DNA from: an uncultured Chlorobiaceae bacterium
GTDB lineage: Bacteria; Bacteroidota; Chlorobiia; Chlorobiales; Chlorobiaceae
Assembly: GCA_903824045.1 (NCBI GenBank)
Contig: CAIJVD010000035.1
Span: forward strand, 17,644-81,643
Direction: 5' to 3'
Length of the DNA: 64,000 nt
This document shows, piece after piece, positions 9,554 through 18,252 of the stretch (position 1 is its first letter; every line of letters begins with the position of its first letter). Both the position numbers and the translations under genes were made by a program. The notes below the pieces were generated by a model that worked only from the letters and a program-made list of their open reading frames with translations, made no database searches and had not been told where the DNA came from.

Positions 9554-10018
9554 ATGTTGTCAAGAATTCAGAACCTCTACCTCTTCCTTGCAGGAGTACT
9601 GGCCATCCTGAGCATGCTTTTCCCCATCTGGAGCTTCAGCACCGGCAAGGTCTATGTTGTTGCCGACTTCAGACCCTACGCAGACGCCGGCATTATTGAA
9701 GTCGCCGCCAGTTACGGCAGCATCGTCTTTTCGGTCCTCACCGCCATCACTTCGTTTGCCGCAATCTTTCTCTTCAAGAACCGGAAGCTGCAGCAGAAGC
9801 TGGTACTGCTCGCCATCGCCTTCTTCGCCGGCGACCTCTTTTCGGGTCTGACCGCGGCCCACTTCATGAACGAGTATTTCAAATGCACCTGCATCAATGC
9901 CACGCACGGGCCTGAAGCCGGCTTTTTCCTGATTCTGCCCGAACCGGTACTCTTCTGGCTCGCTCTCGGCGGCATCAAGAAGGATGACAAGATCGCCAAT
10001 GCTTACAAAAGGCTCTGA
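9554..10018 (+). CDS. DUF4293 family four-helix membrane protein
   Basis: A 154-residue protein beginning MLSRIQNLYLFLAGVLAI, characteristic of the DUF4293 family found in Bacteroidetes and Chlorobi. Four hydrophobic segments are visible (about residues 8-28, 55-75, 82-100, 130-145). Two cysteines (FKCTCINA) sit in the last loop. Function unknown. It lies 33 nt after waaA and 2 nt before pdxA, so it is probably in the same transcript. Confidence 0.82.
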   Translation: MLSRIQNLYLFLAGVLAILSMLFPIWSFSTGKVYVVADFRPYADAGIIEVAASYGSIVFSVLTAITSFAAIFLFKNRKLQQKLVLLAIAFFAGDLFSGLTAAHFMNEYFKCTCINATHGPEAGFFLILPEPVLFWLALGGIKKDDKIANAYKRL

Positions 10019-10020
10019 AG

Positions 10021-11046
10021 ATGCGCATTGCCTGCTCAATCGGTGATCCCCACGGCATCGGGCCGGAGATCATCCTGAAAAGCTTTCTCGCCTTCAAAGA
10101 TTCCGGCCACACACTGGTTGTTGCCGGCTCTTTCGCCGCAATGGAGCACTACAGAGATCTGCTCGCCCTTCCTGTGAGGCTCGAAAAAATCGACGACAGA
10201 TCCGCCATTGCCGAACGCACTTCAGCGAACGACCCGCTTCAGGTGCTCAATATTGCAGACTCCGGCGCCATAGTCTCCGGCGCCATAGTCCCCGGCACCA
10301 TCTCGGCCGAAGCGGGCAGAGTCGCCATGCAGTCGCTCCAGGCAGCCGCAGAGCTCTGCCGCGATGGCCTATGCGACGCGCTTGTCACCGCCCCGATCCA
10401 CAAGGAGGCCATCGCCCTCGCAGGATACCGCGATACCGGCCACACCGGCTTTCTCGGCCGGATGTTTGGAGTGAGTGCACCCACCATGATGTTCTTTGAT
10501 GCCGAAACGGAGCTCAAGGTAGCGCTCGCCACGATTCACGTGCCGCTTGAGGCGGTTCCGGGCCTGATCAGAACCATGGACCTTGACCACTTTCTCCAGT
10601 CGCTTGCCAGCTCCCTCAAAACAGATTTCGGCTTGACCGACCCCCGCATTGCGCTGCTTGGCCTCAATCCCCACGCCTCCGACGGCGGCGTTATGGGCCG
10701 GGAGGAGGCCGAGGTGATCGAACCATCTATCAAGCGCCTTTCGGCACACATGAAAATCGAGGGCCCCTTTCCATCCGACGGATTTTTCGGTGCAAAACGC
10801 TACGGTAATTACGATATTGTTGTGGCGATGTACCACGATCAGGGGTTGCTCCCCTTCAAGGTGCTTGCATTCGACACCGGCGTGAACGTCACGCTCGGCC
10901 TGCCGATCGTCAGAACCTCGCCCGACCACGGCACAAGCTTTGATATTGCAGGAAAAGGCCGCGCATCCGAACGGAGCTTCATCGAAGCCGTGCGGCTTGC
11001 AATCAGAATAGTAGAGAACAGAACAACAACTCAGTCCCAACCATGA
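10021..11046 (+). CDS. pdxA: 4-hydroxythreonine-4-phosphate dehydrogenase
   Basis: NAD-dependent oxidation and decarboxylation of 4-phosphohydroxy-L-threonine in DXP-dependent pyridoxal phosphate synthesis. The 341-residue protein starts MRIACSIGDPHGIGPEI and contains TAPIHKEA, the metal-ligand region GHTGFLGR, GLNPHASDGGVMGREE, and AMYHDQGLLPFK followed by GLPIVRTSPDHG. All are PdxA hallmarks. Near residue 81 a 15-bp unit encoding SGAIV is tandemly repeated, an in-frame insertion compared with the usual family. It overlaps ftsE by four bases (ATGA). Confidence 0.94.
   Translation: MRIACSIGDPHGIGPEIILKSFLAFKDSGHTLVVAGSFAAMEHYRDLLALPVRLEKIDDRSAIAERTSANDPLQVLNIADSGAIVSGAIVPGTISAEAGRVAMQSLQAAAELCRDGLCDALVTAPIHKEAIALAGYRDTGHTGFLGRMFGVSAPTMMFFDAETELKVALATIHVPLEAVPGLIRTMDLDHFLQSLASSLKTDFGLTDPRIALLGLNPHASDGGVMGREEAEVIEPSIKRLSAHMKIEGPFPSDGFFGAKRYGNYDIVVAMYHDQGLLPFKVLAFDTGVNVTLGLPIVRTSPDHGTSFDIAGKGRASERSFIEAVRLAIRIVENRTTTQSQP
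10261..10305 (+). repeat. 15-bp tandem repeat inside pdxA
   Basis: Three 15-nt units: 10261-10275 and 10276-10290 are identical, and 10291-10305 is diverged. They encode SGAIV, SGAIV and PGTIS. The identical first pair looks like a recent slippage duplication that keeps the frame. Confidence 0.8.
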
Positions 11047-11738
11047 TCTCATTCATCGACGTCGATCTCGAGCTTGACAAAAAACCGCTCTTCCAGAACC
11101 TGAACCTCACCATCGAAAAAGGCGAACTGGTTTATATTGTCGGCAAAAGCGGCAGCGGCAAAACCACACTGCTGAAATCGCTCTACATGGATGTGAAGCC
11201 GAAAAAAGGCGAGATCCGAATAGCCGGATACAGTTCACGCACCATCAAAAAACGCCAGATCCCGCTCCTGCGCCGCAAGCTCGGCATCGTCTTCCAGGAT
11301 TTCCGCCTGCTCGAAGACCGCAACGTGTACGACAACCTCGCCTTTGTGCTTGAGGTAACCGGCACAAAAGACAAGCTCATCAAAGACAAGGTGATGCAGG
11401 CGCTCGCAAGCGTCGGGCTCGAACATGCCGCAAAACAGATGCCCCTCCACCTTTCGGGCGGCGAACAGCAGCGAATTGCCATCGCACGGGCGCTGGTACG
11501 CGAACCACTCGTCATCCTCGCCGACGAACCCACCGGCAACCTCGACCCCGACACCTCACTGGAGATTCTCGACTACCTCAAACGGATAAACCAACAAGGC
11601 ATCGTCGTCCTCATCGGCACCCACGACTACGAGCTCGTGCGCCACTCCCCCTCAAGAACCCTGCAAATCAAGGAGCTCAACCTCCAGGATACCACCATAG
11701 AACCCTCCACCACAGGCTTCAGGCCAGCAAGCAGCTGA
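11043..11738 (+). CDS. ftsE: cell-division ABC transporter ATP-binding protein FtsE
   Basis: ATPase partner of FtsX, which regulates septal peptidoglycan hydrolases. The 231-residue protein has Walker [10 protein letters not shown] (about 37-45), the Q-loop [15 protein letters not shown] typical of FtsE, the signature [14 protein letters not shown], Walker [14 protein letters not shown] and the H-loop GTHDYE. FtsX is not next to it in this window; the only EnvC-like FtsEX client seen lies at 34640-36184. It starts in the ATGA overlap with pdxA. The last 20 residues are unconserved. Confidence 0.88.
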   Translation: MISFIDVDLELDKKPLFQNLNLTIEKGELVYIVGKSGSGKTTLLKSLYMDVKPKKGEIRIAGYSSRTIKKRQIPLLRRKLGIVFQDFRLLEDRNVYDNLAFVLEVTGTKDKLIKDKVMQALASVGLEHAAKQMPLHLSGGEQQRIAIARALVREPLVILADEPTGNLDPDTSLEILDYLKRINQQGIVVLIGTHDYELVRHSPSRTLQIKELNLQDTTIEPSTTGFRPASS

Positions 11739-11853
11739 CCCGTCCGATCCGTCAGATTCTAACAATCCCCTTGCAATCAGGGTAGGCGGGGCACCCCAAA
11801 AATTGCTTGCCAGCGTTTTTGCCGGTCTGCGCCGTACGCAGGACGGTCGGCTC

Positions 11854-12260
11854 TCATTCCGCATTGCCCCGATGCACCAACCGTGCCGTAGCAAGCTGTT
11901 CGCTGTAGCCGCCCCCCTCAATGAACCGGGTTTCAAGCGAGGCTATCTGCTGGTCAAGCAAAAAATCGGTCTGGTTGATTAAACAGATCAAGGCATTGGC
12001 CCGCACGGCAGGGTCAGCATGCTCAAGCCAAGCCGCATAAACTCCCCATCTTTGCTGATCCGTCAAATCGCTCAGATCTGTCAGATCAGCCTTGAATTTC
12101 CGGGGAACCTGCCGGACGGCAAGCGCTTCCGGGCAGTCGGGCGCCCGCTGCCCGAGACGGCGGTGACGCAGAAAATCTTCGCAGTCAAGCAGAAGCTCTT
12201 CAAGGCTTGCGCGAGCAACGTTGACCAGCCGAAGTTCGGTTTGCGACGAGGTAGGGATGC
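11854..12260 (-). pseudogene. truncated four-helix-bundle suffix-domain protein (23S rRNA IVP-like)
   Basis: On the minus strand one frame is open from about 12260 to 11854. It reads TELRLVNVARASLEELLLD, then EDFLRHRRLGQRAPDCPEA, a central part, ANALICLINQTDFLLDQQI, and FIEGGGYSEQLATARL before the stop. This matches the C-terminal two thirds of four-helix-bundle proteins with the so-called suffix domain. The first helices and any start codon are missing: upstream the frame runs into Pro-rich sequence and the hairpin at 12319-12355. It is therefore an N-terminally deleted relic. Family call is from recalled motifs. Confidence 0.7.
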
Positions 12261-12318
12261 CAGGCGGCGGTAAGAGGAAACTCGCATCGAAAGAGTTGGG
12301 GTGCGTGGGGAAACAGAT

Positions 12319-12355
12319 AAGCGTCAGGACGGCTTTTGTGGCCGTCCTGACGCTT
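12319..12355 (-). terminator. strong hairpin downstream of nrdJ
   Basis: A perfect 15-bp stem (AAGCGTCAGGACGGC at 12319-12333 pairing with 12341-12355) and a 7-nt loop lie 34 nt beyond the nrdJ stop. The following T run is poor on the minus strand, so it is either a weak intrinsic terminator or an RNA-stabilising hairpin. Confidence 0.65.
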
Positions 12356-12388
12356 TATATTCAAAATCCTGCCATCCCGCCAGTGAAA

Positions 12389-15300
12389 TCAGGAGCAGCC
12401 GGTGGTCATGCCGCAGTCTTCACAGACTTTGCAAGTGCCGTTTTGCTTGACGCGGACTGAGCCGCAGTTTTCGCACTGTTCCCCGGTGTAGCCCTGAATT
12501 TTGGCCTGGTAGGCCTGGCTTTTCAGGGTTGCGGTGGGGCCGGAGTCTGGATGGGCGACGAGTGAGGGCTCGATGACCTCGGCATGGGCTGAGTGGCCAT
12601 TCTGTTTGCCTTCCGGGTCGCCCTCACTGACCTCATCGACGGCTTTGACGTGGACGAAGTCCTTGCGGCCGAGGTAGTCGTAGCCGATTGAGCGGAAGAC
12701 GTAGTCGAGGATGGAGGTGGAGTTCTTGATGGCGTTGTGGCCCTGAACGGCACCTGCGGGCTCGAAGCGGGTAAAGGTGAAGCTGTCGACAAGCTCTTCG
12801 AGCGGCATGCCGTATTGCAGGGCCTTGGAGGCGAGCACGGCGAAGCAGTTGAGGAGGCCCTTGAAGGAGGCACCCTCTTTGTACATGTCGATAAAGACCT
12901 CGCCGAGTGAACCGTCTTCGTATTCGCCTGTGCGGAGGAAGACCTTGTGGCCGCCGACGTATGCTTCACGAATGTATCCCTTGCGGCGTTTGGGCAGGTG
13001 ACGACGTTCTGAACGGTGGTAAACCCGCTCGACAATGCGCTCCTGAACCTCTCTTGGTCCCTTGGTTTCGTCCAGGTCCTCTTCGTTGCCGAGCATGATG
13101 ACCTCGTCGAGATCCCCGTAGCTGGAGATGTTGAGCGGCTGGGAGAGTTTGGAGCCGTCGCGATAGACAGTGATTGCCTTGATCATATGCTGCCATGCGG
13201 ACTGGAATACCTCACCGATCTCGGCAGTGGTTGCGGTTCCGGGCATGTTGACGGTTTTGGAGATCGCGCCGGAGATGAATGGCTGGACGGAGGACATCAT
13301 GCGCACATGGGCCATGTGCTTGATATAGCGCTCACCCTTCTTGCCGCACCGGCTGGCGCAGTCGAAGACGGGCAGGTGCTCGAGCTTGAGGTGCGGTGCA
13401 CCCTCGATGGTCATGGTTCCGCAGACGTAGTCGTTGGCTGATTCTGCATCCTCGGGCGTGGCGCCGAGGGCTTCGAGCATATTGAAATCGGGGTCGTTGA
13501 GCTGCGCGTCGCTAAAGCCGAGAGAGGCGCAGAACTCTTCGCCAAGAATCCACTTGTTGAAGGCGAAGCGGATATCGAAGACCGTTTCGAGCTGTGCCTC
13601 GACCACCTCGATCTTGTCATCGGTAAAGCCGCGGCTCTTGAGCCACTGTCGGTTGATGGAGGGCGAGCCGGCAAGCGTGCCGTGGCCCTTGCAGTAGTGT
13701 TCGATCTCGTCGATCTGCGCTAAGGTGTAGCCAAGGCGCTCAAGGGCCTTGTGGACCGACTGGTTGACGATCTTGAAGTAGCCTCCGCCGGCGAGCTTCT
13801 TGAACTTGACGATGGCGAACTCGGGCTCGATGCCGGTGGTGTCGCAGTCCATGACGAGGCCGATGGTGCCGGTTGGCGCAATGACGCTGACCTGGGCGTT
13901 GCGGAATCCATGCTTCTCGCCTTTCTGGAGCGCCTCGTCCCATATTTTACCTGCTGCCTCAAAGAGCTCAGAGGGGCAGTACTCCGAGTCCAGGCCGCGC
14001 GGACTGACCGTCAACCCTTCATACTCCTCTTCTGCATTATTGCGGGCGGCCCGGCGGTGGTTGCGGATGACGCGAAGCATCTCCTCAGCGTTAGCCTTGT
14101 AGCCGGCAAACGGGCCGAGGTCGCGGGCCATCTCGGCGGAGGTTGCATAGGCCTGGCCGGTCATGATTGCCGAAATAGAACCTGCAAGAGCAAGCGCCTT
14201 TGGTGAATCGTAAGGGATGCCGAGCACCATCAGCACGGTGCCAAGGTTGGCAAAGCCGAGGCCGAGCGTACGGAACTCGTAGCTGAGGCGGGCGATCTCC
14301 CTCGAAGGGAAATGGGCCATGAGTACGGAGATCTCAAGCACAATCGTCCAGAGGCTGGAAGCGTGCTGCAGCTCTTTGACCTTGACCTTTCCGGTTGCCT
14401 CGTCGATGAAATGAATCAGGTTGAGGCTGGAGAGGTTGCAGGCCGAATCGTCGAGGAACATGTACTCGCTGCAATTGTGGATACCGATACCGTTAGCGAT
14501 AAAGTGGCTGGTCTCCGGCTCTGTAAGATCAAACACCGGTTCCTCGCCCAGAGAGACAAGAGAAGCAACCGTATCGACAAGCGAATCACGATAGACGCCT
14601 ACCATCTCGTTCATACGGGCAAGTTCCGCCGCTTTCCAGCTCTCCGCCATGAACCCGATATGCTCTTCAAAAAGAACTCTGGAGCTTCGGCTGATTCGCA
14701 GGCTGTGCATCTGCTTGACCGAGTACTCTTTCGTACCGCCGTTGCCGTCGGGAAAAAGGGATACAAGATCTCCCGCCCTGCGATCCTCATAGATTTTCGA
14801 TTTGATACCGAAATTGAGCAGAAGAAGTTGAACCTGCCGAAGCAGTTCGAGAGAGGTGGAGTCGAGCGCAACGTATTGCGATTTCTCTCCGTAGTTGGCA
14901 ACAGTTCCATCGGCTGTAAAGAGCCCGCGCAACAAAGCCTCCTGCTCAGCACGAACAAGGCGGTAAACCTCATCGGTAAACCTCTTGTTTTCGCTTCCCT
15001 GATCAAGTACGGCATAGGTTTCGAACTGGTGAAGAATCCGTGGACTGCCAACTGCCACGCGAGCGGTGGTCGCAGTTTGGGTTACCGACCCCTGTTTGTT
15101 GTGTTCACCCAGTTCGGGACGCAACTCATTGATGCGTGCGTTAGCCCATTCGGCGATTTCATGCTCAGCCTTGTCGACGGTAAAAAATGCGACACGGCGC
15201 TGCTCACCGGCAGCGGTTCTGTTCGCTGTGGTAGCAATACAACCGTCCCCGGCAAGCAGGCCGACAAGCTGGGCCAGATCTGCAGACCCGGTGCTCTGTT

Positions 15301-16942
15301 TGCCGAACCCCGCGCCGACAAGGCGAACCACATCGTCCTTGCTCAGCTCGCAAGCCTTGACATCTCCGCGATTTTCGGTAAAGACCCGATGATCGCCGGT
15401 CAGCTTCAACTGGTAACCGCTTTTCGTACGAAGCTCGTAAACCGGTTTTGTGCCGGTCGGAAAAATCTTTTCTACCCAATGCAACGCTCCATCGATGCTC
15501 TTGATACCTCGCGACTGGCCGACAAGGTCACCGATACGCTCAAGTCCACGGTCGGTTGCCACAAGGGTATCGGCAGTCACACAGGGGTTACTGGCATTGA
15601 TACGGCCGCTCTTCGGGCAGGTGTGCCACTCGTTGATGGTGGTGTCGAACTGAAGTCCGGGATCGGCGCACTTCCATGCGCTCATCAGAATCTTCTCCCA
15701 GAGGTCACGGGCATTGACCACCCTGGCGACCTTGCCGGTCGTGCGCTCGCGAAGCTCCCATATATCGTTGTTTTCGACCGCCTTCATGAAGGCGTTGGTG
15801 ACGCGGACGGTGTTGTTGGAATTCTGGCCGCCGACCGTCTGGTAGGCTTCCGACTCGTAGTTGGAGTCGTACTCCTCAAAATCGAGCGTGGTGTAACCCT
15901 GTTCGACGAGGGCAAGCACTCTGACGATATAGCTCATCGGAACGGCCCTTTCGAGTGCGTTCTTGATAAGGCGCTGCAGCTGCGGATTCTCCTTGCGGTC
16001 GGCGCCGTTGGTGATAGCCTCGTCAACAATGGCTTTGAGAAAACGGGAGCAGATCCTTGAACCTGCAACCAGAGAGGCAACCTTGTCCTCTTCTCGTGCC
16101 TTCCACTCTACAAATTTTTCAACGTCCGGATGGTCGATATCAACAATCACCATCTTGGCCGCCCTGCGGGTGGTACCACCTGATTTTATGGCGCCTGCCG
16201 CCGAATCAAAAATCTTCAGGAAGCTCATCAGGCCGGAGGAGCTGCCGCCGCCGCTCAGCTTTTCGCCGCCGGAACGGAGGTTGGAGTAGTTGGTGCCGGA
16301 ACCGCTGCCGAATTTGAAAACCCTGGCCTCGCGGATGGCGAGATCAAAGATGCCTCCCTCGTTGACAAGGTCGTCGCTTACCGACTGGATAAAGCAGGCG
16401 TGTGCCTGGGGCCTGGTGTAGGCGTCTTCCGACTCCTTGACCTGCTCGGTCTCAGGATCGACATGGAAATGACCCTGGGCAGGACCGGAGATGCCATAGG
16501 CAAAATTGAGACCAGTATTGAACCACTGCGGCGAGTTTGGCGCACCCATCTGGCGCAGAATCATGAAGGCGACCTCATCATAGAAGGCCACTGCATCTTC
16601 GGGTGTATCGAAGTAACCATTTTTTTCACCCCACTCTCTCCAGCATCCCGCAAGGCGATGAACAACTTCCTTGAGGGAGTGTTCGCTTCCGGTCACCGGG
16701 TGACCTTTGCTGTCGAGCAGAAGCTCACCCTTTTCATTGCGCTGGGGAACCCCTGTTTTGCGAAAATACTTCTGCGCCAGAATGTCGGCGGCCACCTGCG
16801 ACCAGTGTTTTGGCACCTCAACGTCGGTCATTTCGAACACCTTCGAGCCATCAGGATTGCGAAGAACCGAAGAGCGCGAGGTGTACTCAAAACGGTCATA
16901 GACGTTTTCGCCGGGGCTGGTGAACAGGCGAGATATTTTCAT
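12389..16942 (-). CDS. nrdJ: class II (adenosylcobalamin-dependent) ribonucleotide reductase with intein
   Basis: Reduces ribonucleotides to deoxyribonucleotides using a B12-generated thiyl radical, with no oxygen requirement. The 1517-residue precursor contains a 370-residue intein (residues 454-823); the spliced enzyme would be 1147 residues. Extein motifs are FGSGSGTNYSNLRS, GGTTRRAAKMVIVDIDHPD, the catalytic Asn452 in NASNP joined to Cys824-Ser-Glu826, and a long C-terminal part with VIAPTGTIGLVMDCDTTG. The C-terminus has a Zn-ribbon-like CENCGSVRVKQ and CKVCEDCG plus a terminal Cys. CGGAG lies upstream of the ATG at 16942. Function depends on protein splicing, because the intein separates catalytic residues. 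No cobalamin riboswitch was recognised upstream. Confidence 0.95.
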   Translation of the reverse strand: MKISRLFTSPGENVYDRFEYTSRSSVLRNPDGSKVFEMTDVEVPKHWSQVAADILAQKYFRKTGVPQRNEKGELLLDSKGHPVTGSEHSLKEVVHRLAGCWREWGEKNGYFDTPEDAVAFYDEVAFMILRQMGAPNSPQWFNTGLNFAYGISGPAQGHFHVDPETEQVKESEDAYTRPQAHACFIQSVSDDLVNEGGIFDLAIREARVFKFGSGSGTNYSNLRSGGEKLSGGGSSSGLMSFLKIFDSAAGAIKSGGTTRRAAKMVIVDIDHPDVEKFVEWKAREEDKVASLVAGSRICSRFLKAIVDEAITNGADRKENPQLQRLIKNALERAVPMSYIVRVLALVEQGYTTLDFEEYDSNYESEAYQTVGGQNSNNTVRVTNAFMKAVENNDIWELRERTTGKVARVVNARDLWEKILMSAWKCADPGLQFDTTINEWHTCPKSGRINASNPCVTADTLVATDRGLERIGDLVGQSRGIKSIDGALHWVEKIFPTGTKPVYELRTKSGYQLKLTGDHRVFTENRGDVKACELSKDDVVRLVGAGFGKQSTGSADLAQLVGLLAGDGCIATTANRTAAGEQRRVAFFTVDKAEHEIAEWANARINELRPELGEHNKQGSVTQTATTARVAVGSPRILHQFETYAVLDQGSENKRFTDEVYRLVRAEQEALLRGLFTADGTVANYGEKSQYVALDSTSLELLRQVQLLLLNFGIKSKIYEDRRAGDLVSLFPDGNGGTKEYSVKQMHSLRISRSSRVLFEEHIGFMAESWKAAELARMNEMVGVYRDSLVDTVASLVSLGEEPVFDLTEPETSHFIANGIGIHNCSEYMFLDDSACNLSSLNLIHFIDEATGKVKVKELQHASSLWTIVLEISVLMAHFPSREIARLSYEFRTLGLGFANLGTVLMVLGIPYDSPKALALAGSISAIMTGQAYATSAEMARDLGPFAGYKANAEEMLRVIRNHRRAARNNAEEEYEGLTVSPRGLDSEYCPSELFEAAGKIWDEALQKGEKHGFRNAQVSVIAPTGTIGLVMDCDTTGIEPEFAIVKFKKLAGGGYFKIVNQSVHKALERLGYTLAQIDEIEHYCKGHGTLAGSPSINRQWLKSRGFTDDKIEVVEAQLETVFDIRFAFNKWILGEEFCASLGFSDAQLNDPDFNMLEALGATPEDAESANDYVCGTMTIEGAPHLKLEHLPVFDCASRCGKKGERYIKHMAHVRMMSSVQPFISGAISKTVNMPGTATTAEIGEVFQSAWQHMIKAITVYRDGSKLSQPLNISSYGDLDEVIMLGNEEDLDETKGPREVQERIVERVYHRSERRHLPKRRKGYIREAYVGGHKVFLRTGEYEDGSLGEVFIDMYKEGASFKGLLNCFAVLASKALQYGMPLEELVDSFTFTRFEPAGAVQGHNAIKNSTSILDYVFRSIGYDYLGRKDFVHVKAVDEVSEGDPEGKQNGHSAHAEVIEPSLVAHPDSGPTATLKSQAYQAKIQGYTGEQCENCGSVRVKQNGTCKVCEDCGMTTGCS
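14474..15583 (-). mobile_element. intein with LAGLIDADG homing endonuclease in NrdJ
   Basis: In-frame 1110-nt insertion encoding precursor residues 454-823. Splicing blocks are clear: block A starts at Cys454 (CVTADTLVATDRGLERIGDL), block B is LTGDHRV (about 514-520) and block G is HFIANGIGIHN ending at Asn823, followed by extein Cys824. Two LAGLIDADG-type helices occur (LVGLLAGDGCI near 558-568; LLRGLFTADGTV near 670-681), each keeping the acidic residue, so the endonuclease could be active. Insertion is exactly before the catalytic cysteine of the NPCSE motif. Confidence 0.95.
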
Positions 16943-17208
16943 AAGAGCGGCTCCGGAATCTGTGTTGGGGAGTAGGATATAAAGTGCTATAAAATATACG
17001 CTTAACGCTCAACAGAAGGAAAAGCCCTTTAGCTGGCTGCCGTCGAGCGGACGATGAAGTCAATATAGGAAAAGTTAAATATCCGTCATGGGGCAGAGGG
17101 GAATTTTCACCTTTTTTTCTGGCTCAAAAAAGGCCAAACCAGCGGGATCGCCCGATACTCAAGGCGACAGCGGCAAAAATATTTTTTTGTGCCGATCGAT
17201 CCGTCCGC

Positions 17209-18213
17209 TCACTTCGTTTTCCACTCGGATGGAGGGACACTCAGAAGCCAGTCGAGGGTGCGCCCAAACCCCTCTTCAAGAGAAATTCGGGGAGCCCAGC
17301 CAAGCTGACGGCGGGCCTTGGAGGTATCGAGTACCACTCTGGAGGAGAGCAGTTCGAGGGCCTGGAGGGTCAGTACCGGACGGCTCTCAATGCGGGCGAG
17401 TTCATGAAAGAGCTCAAGCGAGCGCGCCGCAAAGCGGGCCACGCCTGTCGGCAGGCGGATAATGGGCGGCCTGCTGCCGATCGCCGCGGCAATACGGGTG
17501 CAGAGCCCCTCAAAGGTCAGCTGGTTGCCGTCACTGGCAAGGTAGCCTTCGCCCGAGGCGGCCGGCGAAAGGGCGGCAAGCATGGTGAGGTCAACAAGGT
17601 TGTCGATATAGATCAGGGCGAGCTTGACATTGCGCTCCCAGTAGAACATGATGCCCCGCCTGATGGCGTCGGCAAGCAGGGGAATGAGCGTCCGGTCGTT
17701 CGGGCCGTAGACGAGGGATGGATAGATAATGCAGGCATCCAGCCCCCGCTTCTGATACTCCCCTACCGCAGCGGTGCCGCCGAGCTTGGTATCGGGATAG
17801 CGCTCTCCCCTTGCGGAGTATGGCATCGATTCGTCAAGACGCTCAAGCCTTGCATGATCGAAGACTTCGATGCTGCTCAAATAGACCATCCGACAGGTTC
17901 CGCTCTCAAGGCAGGCCTGGCATACCGCCCGGGTCCCCTCAATATTGACCGCCCTGAACGACTCCCACTTGCCCCAGTCGGAGGTGATTGCCGCCGCATG
18001 AAAGACCAGATCACACCCGGCAACCGCACGACGCACGGCATCATGATCCTCAAGAGAGCCCTCCACCACCTCAACCCCCCTCTGGCGGAGGGTGGCGGTT
18101 GCCGCATTGCCTTTTCGCACAAGCGCCCTTACCCTGAAGCCCTCCTTGAGGCAGCGGGTGAGAAGATGTGAGCCGATGAAGCCTGTTGCTCCGGTGATCA
18201 GTACGGTTTTCAT
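17209..18213 (-). CDS. NAD(P)-dependent epimerase/3-beta-HSD-like reductase
   Basis: Extended short-chain dehydrogenase of 334 residues. It has an N-terminal Rossmann motif TGATGFIGSHLL, the VFHAAA strand, a catalytic Ser in YLSSIEVF and a YPDTK catalytic Tyr-Lys pair. IYIDNLVDL lies in the substrate domain. The sequence around DLVFHAAAITSDWG resembles OleD-like and 3-beta-hydroxysteroid dehydrogenase-like reductases more than sugar-nucleotide epimerases. It lies 39 nt downstream of a ketoacyl synthase III gene on the same strand, suggesting a shared pathway on acyl-derived beta-keto substrates. The substrate is not established. AGGAG lies about 10 nt before the ATG. Confidence 0.8.
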   Translation of the reverse strand: MKTVLITGATGFIGSHLLTRCLKEGFRVRALVRKGNAATATLRQRGVEVVEGSLEDHDAVRRAVAGCDLVFHAAAITSDWGKWESFRAVNIEGTRAVCQACLESGTCRMVYLSSIEVFDHARLERLDESMPYSARGERYPDTKLGGTAAVGEYQKRGLDACIIYPSLVYGPNDRTLIPLLADAIRRGIMFYWERNVKLALIYIDNLVDLTMLAALSPAASGEGYLASDGNQLTFEGLCTRIAAAIGSRPPIIRLPTGVARFAARSLELFHELARIESRPVLTLQALELLSSRVVLDTSKARRQLGWAPRISLEEGFGRTLDWLLSVPPSEWKTK

Positions 18214-18252
18214 GGCAGGGTGCTCCTTGGTAAATTGTTTGATAGGTTGAGA

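Noticed and set aside
14312..16060. A 582-codon open frame on the plus strand opposite the intein
   Set aside because: It is antisense to nrdJ and its intein, with no recognisable domains; GC-rich codon structure of the real gene keeps the opposite strand open.
16943..17208. Cobalamin riboswitch upstream of the B12-dependent RNR
   Set aside because: No B12-box-like sequence or fitting structure was recognised by eye; a covariance-model search would be decisive.
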